Program-made: the position numbers and the translations under genes
Shown: positions 19,709 to 28,030 of the stretch, in pieces
Layout of the letters: the number at the start of each line of letters is the position of its first letter
Position numbering within the stretch: the first letter of the stretch is position 1
Notes under the pieces: generated by a model
Seen by the model: the letters and a program-made list of their open reading frames with translations, nothing else
The model's database searches: none
What the model was told of the DNA's origin: nothing
NCBI RefSeq assembly: GCF_003355005.1
Contig: NZ_CP029985.1
Span: 1,851,001 to 1,915,000, forward strand
Length of the DNA: 64,000 nucleotides
From: Sphingomonas sp. FARSPH
Lineage (GTDB): Bacteria; Pseudomonadota; Alphaproteobacteria; Sphingomonadales; Sphingomonadaceae
Reading direction: 5' to 3'

Positions 19709-20469
19709 GGTTCGCCCCCGGCCCGTGCGGCCAGTGCGCTGCGCACCGCGGCGATTTCATGGGCGACGAGTGCGGCGTGATCGTTGTGCAGGAAATGCCC
19801 TCCCGGCATACCGACGACGCGGGCGCCCCGGACCCGCACCAGCGGACAGGCGCTGTCGCGTTCCTCGACGCCGTAGATGCACGTCAGCGGCGTCCAGTCG
19901 ATCCGGTTGATCGTCGCCGCCGCGCGACTGTCCGGCGCGAACAGATAGGCGATGCCCGACGGGTCGGCGCGAAAGAAGACGGTGTCGCCCGGCACGACCA
20001 GCACCACGCCCGCGACGTGGCGGCGCAGCGCCGGCGGCAGCGCGACGAGCCCGGTCTGCAGGATGTCCGCGCCGAACGACTGGCCGATCAGCACCAGTTC
20101 GGTCGCGCCGGTGCGCGCCAGCCCCGCGCGGACGCCGTCGGCGACGATCCGCGCCGCCGCTGCCGCCGTCTGCTGTCGGCGGAACAGCGTCGGCGAATTG
20201 AGGCCCAGCACGGGGATGCCGTCCGCCGCCAGCCCCTCGGTCGTGTTCGCGCCCATCCCGAAACGCAGGCCGAGGTCGCCGGAAAACAGCACCGCCGCGC
20301 CGCCCGCGGGATGACGGGCCGCGGCAACGGGGTCGGCTGGATAAAGTCGTGTCGCATCGCGCGCGAAGAACCCCGCCGCCGTCCACAGCGCCGCGATTCC
20401 AATGCCGATCAGCAGAACGATCGCGACGACCCTGGCCGAACGGTGGTGCAACAGGGAAACGCGCGACAT
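19705..20469 (-). CDS. AcvB/VirJ-family periplasmic hydrolase (putative lysyl-PG hydrolase)
   Basis: A 254-residue protein with a membrane anchor or uncleaved signal (VVAIVLLIGIGIAALWTAAGFF) and a periplasmic alpha/beta-hydrolase domain. The nucleophile elbow is GQSFGAD (LVLIGQSFGADIL) and the catalytic His is probably in PGGHFLHND. The family includes AcvB and VirJ; AcvB hydrolyses lysyl-phosphatidylglycerol on the outer face of the inner membrane, opposing MprF/LpiA. The length fits the single-domain VirJ type rather than the two-domain AcvB. ATG 20469 is preferred because the anchor follows directly. It is the first gene of the acvB-DUF2147-mprF-citE-like operon. Confidence 0.85.
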   Translation of the reverse strand: MSRVSLLHHRSARVVAIVLLIGIGIAALWTAAGFFARDATRLYPADPVAAARHPAGGAAVLFSGDLGLRFGMGANTTEGLAADGIPVLGLNSPTLFRRQQTAAAAARIVADGVRAGLARTGATELVLIGQSFGADILQTGLVALPPALRRHVAGVVLVVPGDTVFFRADPSGIAYLFAPDSRAAATINRIDWTPLTCIYGVEERDSACPLVRVRGARVVGMPGGHFLHNDHAALVAHEIAAVRSALAARAGGEP

Positions 20470-20604
20470 GGCGCGGCTGTGCGCTTTTGCGCCGCCGCTC
20501 GCAACGGCAGGATCGGCCTTTTTCGTGCCCGACACGACCTTCGGCGTCGCGCGCAACCGCCAGATCGGGTCAAGACTGCGCTGGAAGGCATGCCCGGCCA
20601 CGCA

Positions 20605-20624
20605 ATGTTGCATTGATGCAACAT
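20605..20624. promoter_or_regulatory. 20-bp palindrome, candidate operator between divergent genes
   Basis: ATGTTGCATTGATGCAACAT is a perfect inverted repeat of 9-bp arms around a two-base TG centre. It lies in the 282-nt space between the acvB-like gene (start 20469, minus) and the TonB receptor gene (start 20752, plus), so a dimeric regulator there could act on either. No regulator gene is adjacent. The rest of this space shows no other element I can support. Confidence 0.55.
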
Positions 20625-20751
20625 GCTGAAAATTTCGTCACGTTAATGTCACTAGGGCAGTGGTGCGGACGTTTGAACCGCTCTAGGGGCGCCGATCTGG
20701 TCAGCTATGCTGTCTGAATTGGTCGATAACAAACTTTTAGGATCAGGGATC

Positions 20752-23700
20752 ATGACCATCGCGTACCGTCGCCAGTTGCTTGCGACATCTCTTCTCGTCG
20801 GCGCCGCCATGCTGGTGAACCCGGCGCTCGCGCAGCAGGCCGGTGCGCCCGCGCAGGCGACCCCCGCGACCACGACCAACGACCAGGCGGCCAGCCCCGC
20901 CGCGACCGGCCAGACCCCCGCCGGCGACAATGCCACGTCGACGCAGGCGCCGACGCCGGGCGGCGACATCGTCGTCACCGGTTCGCGCATCGCCTCGCCC
21001 GCCGCCGCCAGCGCGTCGCCGCTGCAGGTGATCGGCGCGGAACAGATCCAGCAGCAGGGCGCGATCAACGTCCAGGAAGTGCTGCAGCTCAACCCCGCCT
21101 TCGGGTCGCCGGGCATCAGCCGCACCAACTCGTCGTTCGCGACGCAGGGCGCCGGCGCCGCGACCGTCAACCTGCGCAACCTGGGCGAGGACCGCACGCT
21201 CGTCCTCGTCAACGGCCGCCGCTTCGTCTCGGGCCAGCCGGGCAGCCAGGCGGTCGACCTCAACGTCATCCCGACGCAGTTCATCGACCGGATCGACGTG
21301 CTGACCGGCGGCGCCTCGGCCGTCTACGGCTCCGACGCGGTCGCCGGCGTCGTCAACATCATCTACAAGAAGAACTACGAAGGCCTGCAGCTCGATGCCC
21401 AGACGGGCATTTCCGAGCATGGCGACGGCGCCGACCGCCAGGTCAGCCTGCTCGGCGGCAAGAACTTCGCCGACGGCCGCGGCAACATCATGCTGTTCGG
21501 CAGCTATTCGAAGCAGGGCACCGTCCTCAAGCGCAACCGCTCGACCGAAGCAGGCTCGAGCGCGGTCGATTCGACGAGCCTCGGAGCGCAGAACGGCAAC
21601 GACGCGGACCTGTTCACGCCGCGCGTCCTGCTGTCGGGCTTCGCTCCCGGTGGTCGCATCTATGCAGGCCCGGTAGACCCGGCGACCGGCCTTCGTCAGA
21701 CCTTTAGCTACAATACGGGCTCGTTGGTGAATTGCACCGGCGTCAGCTGCGGTGGCTTCAACCGTTCGGATTATCGTTACCTCGCGGTGCCGGTCGAGCG
21801 CTACGTCGCCGCGGGCCGCGCGAATTTCGAAGTGTCGCCGGCTGCCAATCTCTGGCTGGAAGGTAACTACGCCAAGACCAAGGTGCAGACGTCGATCGAG
21901 CCTTTCCCGCTCAGTTCTGATCTGGTTGCCATTGCGACAAATGGCAATGTGCCGATCCAGACCCGCGTCAATGGCGTGGTTTATCGCAATCCCTTCGTGC
22001 CCGACGCGATTTTCAATGCAGCGACCGACACGGATGGTGATGGCCTCCGCGACATCTACTTCGATCGTCGCCTCGCCGACTTCGGTCCGCGCACCAGCTC
22101 GGCGGATCGCGACCTGTTCCGCATCGCCGGCGGCCTCAACGGCAGCTTCGGCGGCAATCGCTGGAGCTACGAGGTCTACGGCATCTACGGCCAGAGCAAG
22201 GAGCATCAGGTCGGCAGCGGCCAGTTCGACAGCCGTAACTTCGTGAACGCGTTGAATTCTTATCGTGATCCCGCGACCGGTCAGATCGTCTGTGCCGACG
22301 CGACGGCGCGTGCGGCGGGCTGTATTCCGGCGAACATCTACGGCATCGGTACGCTCGCGGCGGCGGCGCCGTACCTCGCGGTGCCTACCACGCTCGATGC
22401 CAAGATCACGCAGACGGTCGCCGGCGGTAACGTCACCGGCAAGCTGTTCTCGCTGTTCGGCGCAGACCCGATCGGCGTCAACATCGGCACCGAATATCGC
22501 CGCGAAACCAGCAGCAACACTTTCGACTTGCTGACGCAGCAGGGATTGAACGGCAACAATGCGCTGCCGGCGACCTCGGGCAGCTTCCACCTGTGGGAAG
22601 GGTTCGCGGAGGCGATCGTCCCGATCATCCAGGACAAGCCGTTCTTCCACTCGCTGTCGGTGCGCGGTGCGGTGCGCGTTTCCGATTATTCGACGATCGG
22701 CACGACGTTCAGCTACAACTACGGCGGCGAATGGGCTCCCGTGGAGGACATCCGCTTCCGCGTGATCAAGGCCCGCTCCGTGCGCGCGCCGAACATCAAC
22801 GAACTGTTCCAGCCCGCGCAGCAGGACTTCCCCTCGGGTCTGCAGGATCCGTGTAAGGGCGTCACAGCGACGACTACCGGCACGGTGGCGACTAATTGCC
22901 GCGCCGCGCCTGGCGTGGCGGCGAACATCGCGGCCAACGGCGCGTTCACCGTCAGCCAAGCCGATCTTCAGGGCATCACCAGCTTCGGCGGCGGCAACCC
23001 GAACCTCAGCGAGGAAAAGGGCGACAGCTTCACCGCCGGTGTCGTGATCAATCCGCGTTCGATCAATGCGCTGCGCAACTTCGTCCTGACGGTCGACTAC
23101 TTCAATGTCCGCGTGAAGGGCGCGATCGTATCGACCCCGCTGCAGTTCATTCTGAACCAGTGCTATGCGGCGTCTGACCAAACGGCATGCGCTCGGATTG
23201 TCCGGCGTGCGACCCCGGTAGGCCCGAACAGCGCGGGTTCGCTGGACGAAGTCAACACCAGCCCGACCAACAGCGGCGGCGTAAAGACGTCCGGCATCGA
23301 TACGACGGTGACCTGGCGTCAGAACCTCTCCGACTGGGGTCTGGACGGTACGCTCGGCGTGCGTGGTTCGTACACGCATCTGATCTCGGGCTACACCGTG
23401 CCGCTGCCTGGCTCGCCGCGCGACTATTTCGCCGGGGAAATCGGGGCGTCGCGTGACAAGTTCACGATCAACAGCTCCTACGACCTCAAAGGCGTCGGCC
23501 TGACGCTGACCGGCACGTGGCTCAGCCAGGCGAGCCTTGACGATCAGCTGACGGGGGCTCGTCCGGGCACCAATCCGCTGTACCGCGTGCGCCCGCAATT
23601 CTACCTCGACTCGCAAATCCGCTTCCGCACGAAGGACAATTTCGAATTCTTCGTCGGCGGCGACAATCTGCTGAACAACAAGCCGCCGTATCTTGCGGAC

Positions 23701-23790
23701 ATCGGCGCGTCGGCGGGTCAGGACACCGATGCGGGCACGTATGACCCGCTCGGCCGCCGCTATTATGCGGGCGTGCGCATCGGGTTCTGA
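20752..23790 (+). CDS. TonB-dependent outer-membrane receptor
   Basis: A 1012-residue receptor. The signal peptide (MTIAYRRQLLATSLLVGAAMLVNPALAQ) is followed by a Gln/Ala/Thr-rich linker, a TonB-box-like DIVVTGSRI and the plug domain (QQGAINVQEVLQLNPAF...VNLRNLGEDRTLVLVNGRR...GGASAVYGSDAVAGVVNI). A 22-strand barrel ends in RRYYAGVRIGF with the terminal Phe. Such receptors import siderophores, vitamin B12 or, in sphingomonads, plant sugars and aromatics; the ligand cannot be told. ATG 20752 directly precedes the signal peptide; an ATG at 20707 would only add a short hydrophilic leader. No transporter partner is adjacent. A terminator hairpin follows. Confidence 0.95.
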   Translation: MTIAYRRQLLATSLLVGAAMLVNPALAQQAGAPAQATPATTTNDQAASPAATGQTPAGDNATSTQAPTPGGDIVVTGSRIASPAAASASPLQVIGAEQIQQQGAINVQEVLQLNPAFGSPGISRTNSSFATQGAGAATVNLRNLGEDRTLVLVNGRRFVSGQPGSQAVDLNVIPTQFIDRIDVLTGGASAVYGSDAVAGVVNIIYKKNYEGLQLDAQTGISEHGDGADRQVSLLGGKNFADGRGNIMLFGSYSKQGTVLKRNRSTEAGSSAVDSTSLGAQNGNDADLFTPRVLLSGFAPGGRIYAGPVDPATGLRQTFSYNTGSLVNCTGVSCGGFNRSDYRYLAVPVERYVAAGRANFEVSPAANLWLEGNYAKTKVQTSIEPFPLSSDLVAIATNGNVPIQTRVNGVVYRNPFVPDAIFNAATDTDGDGLRDIYFDRRLADFGPRTSSADRDLFRIAGGLNGSFGGNRWSYEVYGIYGQSKEHQVGSGQFDSRNFVNALNSYRDPATGQIVCADATARAAGCIPANIYGIGTLAAAAPYLAVPTTLDAKITQTVAGGNVTGKLFSLFGADPIGVNIGTEYRRETSSNTFDLLTQQGLNGNNALPATSGSFHLWEGFAEAIVPIIQDKPFFHSLSVRGAVRVSDYSTIGTTFSYNYGGEWAPVEDIRFRVIKARSVRAPNINELFQPAQQDFPSGLQDPCKGVTATTTGTVATNCRAAPGVAANIAANGAFTVSQADLQGITSFGGGNPNLSEEKGDSFTAGVVINPRSINALRNFVLTVDYFNVRVKGAIVSTPLQFILNQCYAASDQTACARIVRRATPVGPNSAGSLDEVNTSPTNSGGVKTSGIDTTVTWRQNLSDWGLDGTLGVRGSYTHLISGYTVPLPGSPRDYFAGEIGASRDKFTINSSYDLKGVGLTLTGTWLSQASLDDQLTGARPGTNPLYRVRPQFYLDSQIRFRTKDNFEFFVGGDNLLNNKPPYLADIGASAGQDTDAGTYDPLGRRYYAGVRIGF

Positions 23791-23813
23791 TCGACCCGTT
23801 CGTCAGCGAACCT

Positions 23814-23845
23814 GGGGAGTGGCCGCAAGGCCGCTCCCCCTCTTC
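23814..23845 (+). terminator. Intrinsic terminator of the TonB receptor gene
   Basis: GGGGAG-t-GGCC, loop GCAA, then GGCC-g-CTCCCC, followed by a pyrimidine run TCTTCTTTCTT. It is placed 24 nt after the stop and before the convergent restriction-modification gene. Confidence 0.75.
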
Positions 23846-23861
23846 TTTCTTGCCGCCGAGT

Positions 23862-26800
23862 TCAGGCGGCGCGGCGCAGGCGGTAGCCGCCGCCCTCGCG
23901 CGTCACGTGGCCCAGCCGCGCCAGCGCCTCCAGCGTCGCTGCCACCCGCCGTTCGATCTTGCGCCCCTGCGCGAAGCCGCGCGCGATCGTTTCCGCGTCG
24001 AGCGGCTTGCCGGCACGCAGTTCGGCAAAAACCGCCGCCGTCTGCCCTACCGCATCGCGCGGGAAGCGCGGTTTGCGCACGATCGCCTGCAACGCCGCCT
24101 CGATCTGCTGTCCCTCGGCCGCCGCCGCCGGCAATGCGGTCAACCCGGCCCGCGCGATCTGATAGGCGGGCCGCAGCCAGCGCACCGTTCCGCGTCGCTC
24201 CTCCGCCCGCCGCTCCGCGTTGAGCGCCACCAGCCGCGCGACGATCTCCTCCGCCGGCAGGTCGACCGGCCAGCCATAGGTGTCCGCCACCGCCGCATCG
24301 ATGCGATCGTGCAGTTCGGCGATGATGTCGACGCGTCCCCGCCGGCGCTGGTCCTCTTCCGCCGGGGTGAGCGCTTCGCCGCGGCCGATCGCGGCGCGCA
24401 GATTGTACAGCACCGTCAGCGTCAGGTCGGGATGTTCAGACAGCACCGTCTCGCGGGTCTCGTCGAGTTCCTCTGCCAGCATGCCGATCGCTTGGCGGCC
24501 GCTCTCACTGGCGTCGGGAAAGGGAAAGGGATCGAAAATGTTTGATTTAGTATAGCGATGCCCCTGTTCGAAGCGTGCGACGCCGATCAAGCCGCTGTTC
24601 GCATAGGTCCATTCAAGCGATATGCGCGAACTCAGAATCCCGAGATGAAATGGCCGATCGGATGCAATGCATGTTATCATGTTGTCAGGCAGTATGCCGG
24701 CGTCGATGAAGCAGAAGACGCGATGCTTTGCAGTTTCTACCGTGCCGATGTATCGCGCCAGGCCTGTCAGCGCTGCGCGCAATTCGGGTCTCGGCTTTCC
24801 GAACTGCCACCAGCGCGCCACGTAATCGAGGGCGTCTTTGGTCGGTGCGCGTGCTGCTTGCGCCACACGCGCCGCTTTCACCGATCGCAAAAGATGCTGG
24901 TATAGACCTGGCCACCGCCGACGCGCCTCGGCTTCCTCATGATCCGTCAGGTCGATCGCGTAGTTGCGTTGACGGATGCCGGTTAGCGCTTTGCCCTTCA
25001 GGTAGTTGCTTACCGGCAGGGGCAGCGTGTCCGCATGAGTTGTCGCGGCGGCTAGCGCGGTTTCGGTCAGAACGAATCCTGCGCCGTGCAACTTGATGCC
25101 AGGCGAGCATAGCCAGGCATTTGCGCGGAGGGGCTCCGCTGCCGTCACATCGACGCCGACGCCCAGATCGGCATTCACCCGCCCCTCGCGCGTGGCGAAC
25201 ACGATCTCCGGTGCGTCCGTATCCAGCCCGCGCTCGCTGCGCACCTCCAGCGCCACGCCCTCGCCCGTTCCGGCCTCCGCCACGCTCATCGCGATCCGCA
25301 CCGCGGCGGCGTCGCGCGTCGCCTTGGTCCACGGATGGTCGGGGATCGCCATCACCAGCGACACCGGCTTTGCCGCCGCCATGCGCCGTGCGATGACGCG
25401 GCGGCTGAATTCCTGCGTGATCGAATTTGTCGTGACGAAGCCGAACCGCTTCAGCCGCGTGTCCGGTTCGGTCAGCCGCTCGGCGGCGCGATCCCACCAG
25501 TACATCACGTAATCGGCGGACTTGTTGACCTTGGGATGCGCCTTCCACAGCGCGGTCGCATAGGCCTCGCCCAGCCGGCCCCGGATGTCCTTGCCGCCGA
25601 TGAAGGGCGGGTTGCCGACGATATAGTCCGCCGCCGGCCAGTCGGGACGCCGCGGGCGCGGCAGGCTGCCGTCCGCAGCCGGCGGATCGTGCGCCAGCAC
25701 GGCGTCGCCGACGTGGATCGTGTGCAGCGTCTCCAGCACCGGATCGGCGATCGCGCCGCCATTGCGCATCTGCCATTGCAGATAGCCCAGCCACAGCACG
25801 AGTTCGGCGATCGCGGCGGCGCGCGGATTGACCTCGATCCCGCAGAAATTGCGCGGGTGCACGCTCGCGGTCTCCAGCGCCAGCGCCTCCTGCCCGCCGA
25901 GGTCGGCGAGCACCTCGAGCACGTCGCCTTCCAGCCGCTTCATCAGTTCGAGCGCGACATACAGGAAATTGCCCGTGCCGCACGCGGGGTCGAGCACCAC
26001 CGTCCCCGCCAGCTTCTCGTGGAAATCGTGCACCGCGCGGATCGCGGCGGCGGGATCGGCGGTCCGCTCGCGCTCGACGGTGCCCAGCACCACCGCCTCC
26101 CATTCACGCTGCAACGGCGCGATCACCGTCGCCACCACCAGCCGCTCGACATACGCGCGCGGCGTGTAATGCGCGCCCAGCCGCCGCCGCTCGCCCGGGT
26201 CGAGCGCCTGTTCCAGCAACGTGCCGAAGATCGCCGGCTCCACCTCCGTCCAGACGTGGCGCGCCGCCTCGTACAATTCGCCGATCTCCTCGCGGTGCAG
26301 CGGGATGACGTGCGCCGCGGCGAACAGCCCGCCGTTGAAGCGGCGGATCGGGCAGTGCAGGACATGCGAGAAGCCGCCGCGGTTCATCTCCATCCACAGT
26401 CCCTCCAGCAACGGCGCGAAACGGTCGGGCGCGGCGCGCGCCTCGTCGAGCAGCCGCGTGAAGCATCCCGCCGCCAGCAGGCCGGTGTCCTCCGCGAACA
26501 TCGTGAACAGGCAGCGCATCAGGAAATGCGCGACGGGTTCGGGCCGGTGCCCGCGATCCTCCAGCAATTTGTTGACGCTCGCCAGCCGCTTTGCGATGTC
26601 GCGGGTGACGGCGGCCGCGCGCTTTGCCGGATCGAGCGCGTGCGGATCGCGCCAGATGTCGCGCAGCCGGTCGCGCACCTGGGGCTGGTGCAGGTCGTCG
26701 AGGAAGATGCGATAGCCGCCGCGATCGGGGAACTGGCGGTAATTCTTTCCCTGGCCGGAAAAGTCGGCGAACACCTCGATCGCATGGCCGACGTCGACGA

Positions 26801-27269
26801 CGAGGATGAACGGCGGCCAGCCGTGGCTCTCGGGAAGCGCGCGGGCATATTGCTCCGCCTGCTCGCGCGCATTGCGCATCAGCACGTCCCAGCCGCGATG
26901 CGCGCTGCGCCGCCCGCGCGCCGCCATGTCGAACCCGGGCAATGTCGCCTGCGTCGCACCCAGCGCCACCTCCTTGGCGCCGCCCGGCTCGCGGCTCTGC
27001 TTCGCCTCGAGCACGAAGCAGCCGCGTTTGTACAGGTCGATGCGCCCGTGGCCGGTGCGATCGACACCGTCGCGAAAGGTGACGGCGCGTTCGAACACGT
27101 AATCGTTGCGATCGTGCGTCGCATCGGCGGGGTTCGGCCGGTCGAGGCCGAGCAGGTCGCACAATTCCATCAGGAACAGCACGTAATTCGCCCGCTCCGC
27201 CCCGCCCTCGTTCCGCCGCCAGCGATCGACGAACCTGGCGATCGCGATATCGTCGCTGATGTCCGGCAT
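23862..27269 (-). CDS. MmeI-like type IIL restriction-modification enzyme (fused nuclease and N6-adenine methyltransferase)
   Basis: A 1135-residue single-chain enzyme. The N-terminus has a PD-(D/E)XK nuclease motif with the exact MmeI spacing: Asp78, nine residues, Glu88-Ala-Lys90 (IDLYKRGCFVLEAKQS). A helical spacer follows (about 200-400, with GAHYTP at 365-370). The methyltransferase has motif I DPACGTGNF (427-435) and motif IV NPPF (553-556), typical of gamma-class adenine methylases. A target-recognition region (about 700-900) and a helical C-terminal domain complete the layout. Enzymes of this type recognise, methylate one strand and cut about 20 bp away without a separate subunit. No other R-M gene is adjacent. 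MmeI itself is shorter (919 residues). Confidence 0.88.
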   Translation of the reverse strand: MPDISDDIAIARFVDRWRRNEGGAERANYVLFLMELCDLLGLDRPNPADATHDRNDYVFERAVTFRDGVDRTGHGRIDLYKRGCFVLEAKQSREPGGAKEVALGATQATLPGFDMAARGRRSAHRGWDVLMRNAREQAEQYARALPESHGWPPFILVVDVGHAIEVFADFSGQGKNYRQFPDRGGYRIFLDDLHQPQVRDRLRDIWRDPHALDPAKRAAAVTRDIAKRLASVNKLLEDRGHRPEPVAHFLMRCLFTMFAEDTGLLAAGCFTRLLDEARAAPDRFAPLLEGLWMEMNRGGFSHVLHCPIRRFNGGLFAAAHVIPLHREEIGELYEAARHVWTEVEPAIFGTLLEQALDPGERRRLGAHYTPRAYVERLVVATVIAPLQREWEAVVLGTVERERTADPAAAIRAVHDFHEKLAGTVVLDPACGTGNFLYVALELMKRLEGDVLEVLADLGGQEALALETASVHPRNFCGIEVNPRAAAIAELVLWLGYLQWQMRNGGAIADPVLETLHTIHVGDAVLAHDPPAADGSLPRPRRPDWPAADYIVGNPPFIGGKDIRGRLGEAYATALWKAHPKVNKSADYVMYWWDRAAERLTEPDTRLKRFGFVTTNSITQEFSRRVIARRMAAAKPVSLVMAIPDHPWTKATRDAAAVRIAMSVAEAGTGEGVALEVRSERGLDTDAPEIVFATREGRVNADLGVGVDVTAAEPLRANAWLCSPGIKLHGAGFVLTETALAAATTHADTLPLPVSNYLKGKALTGIRQRNYAIDLTDHEEAEARRRWPGLYQHLLRSVKAARVAQAARAPTKDALDYVARWWQFGKPRPELRAALTGLARYIGTVETAKHRVFCFIDAGILPDNMITCIASDRPFHLGILSSRISLEWTYANSGLIGVARFEQGHRYTKSNIFDPFPFPDASESGRQAIGMLAEELDETRETVLSEHPDLTLTVLYNLRAAIGRGEALTPAEEDQRRRGRVDIIAELHDRIDAAVADTYGWPVDLPAEEIVARLVALNAERRAEERRGTVRWLRPAYQIARAGLTALPAAAAEGQQIEAALQAIVRKPRFPRDAVGQTAAVFAELRAGKPLDAETIARGFAQGRKIERRVAATLEALARLGHVTREGGGYRLRRAA

Positions 27270-27379
27270 GACTGTTCCTCCCGGAGGAACAGGCTGGCGA
27301 AGATTATCGGCGGCCGCAGATTTGATGAATCAATAACGGACCTCGGCAACCAGAGAGGCACGAATACCTCGCCTTTTAT

Positions 27380-27475
27380 CGTCATCCCCGCGCAGGCGGG
27401 GATCCAGACACGCAAAGGTCAGCGATCTTGCCGGCACGTTAGCGTCTCTGGATTCCCGCCTGCGCGGGAATGACG
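27380..27475. repeat. REP-like inverted repeat
   Basis: Two 29-nt arms (27380-27408 and 27447-27475), inverted with two mismatches. They carry the common core GTCAT-CCCGCG-AGGCGGG-ATCCA and are separated by 38 nt. The element fills most of the gap between the MmeI-like gene and the small Lys-rich gene. It is related in design to the element at 12106. Confidence 0.85.
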
Positions 27476-27499
27476 AAAACCGCCGAATTGGAGACGAAA

Positions 27500-27898
27500 C
27501 TACCCCTTCTTGGTGAACAGCTTCCCCAGCACGCTTTCCGCCACGGTGCCGACCATCGCCAGCATCGCCGTCGGATCGGGATCGCGCTGCGTCCCCTGCG
27601 GCGGCGGAGCCGGTGGGGGGGGCGGCGGCGCCGCGTCCGCAGCCCGCGCGGCATCCGGCGCGGGTGCAGGCCCCGCCGCCGCCGTTTCGCGCTTCATCCG
27701 CCCCTTCGCCACCGCAGCGCTCGCGGCGGCGGCCGCCATCGTCAGCCCCGCCGCCAGCATCTCGCGCCCCTGCGGCGTGTTCGCCTTTTCCAGCACCGCG
27801 CCGCCGATCTCGCGCACCTCCTTGGGCAGGCGGATGCCCATCACCTCCTTGGGCAGCTTGGTCTTCTTGCGCTTCTTCTCGCCGCTCTTCTTGCCCAT
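27500..27898 (-). CDS. Hypothetical Lys-rich protein with Ala and Pro-rich segments
   Basis: 132 residues, not recognised. The N-terminus is strongly basic (MGKKSGEKKRKKTKLPKEV), the middle is an Ala-rich predicted helix (MLAAGLTMAAAAASAAVAKG), then an Ala/Pro-rich linker with a run of prolines, and a C-terminal amphipathic helix (AMLAMVGTVAESVLGKLFTKKG). ATG 27898 is taken because the basic segment begins there; an upstream start would add a poor-quality extension. It has no signal peptide. Basic ends and the Ala-rich centre suggest nucleic-acid or membrane contact, but no function is assigned. It is divergent from uvrA. Confidence 0.6.
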   Translation of the reverse strand: MGKKSGEKKRKKTKLPKEVMGIRLPKEVREIGGAVLEKANTPQGREMLAAGLTMAAAAASAAVAKGRMKRETAAAGPAPAPDAARAADAAPPPPPPAPPPQGTQRDPDPTAMLAMVGTVAESVLGKLFTKKG

Positions 27899-28008
27899 GA
27901 TCCAGCCTCGATATCGTGTCCGATGAAGGTAATACACGCCCATCGCAAATCAACGGGTGCTGGCAGCCCGCGTCGCGCGTTCCTATCTGCCGACTAGCCC
28001 TTTCTTCG

Positions 28009-28023
28009 GAACAGAAGTAGAAC
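28009..28023. promoter_or_regulatory. LexA (SOS) box of uvrA
   Basis: Read on the minus strand the site is GTTC-TACTTCT-GTTC, the exact alphaproteobacterial LexA consensus GTTC-N7-GTTC. It ends 7 nt before the uvrA ATG, so bound LexA would cover the transcription start or leader. This predicts DNA-damage induction of uvrA. Confidence 0.85.
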
Positions 28024-28030
28024 CCACCGC

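Noticed and set aside
20743..23616. 957-codon frame antisense to the TonB receptor
   Set aside because: Same GC-shadow pattern; no domain recognisable, while the plus-strand receptor is complete.
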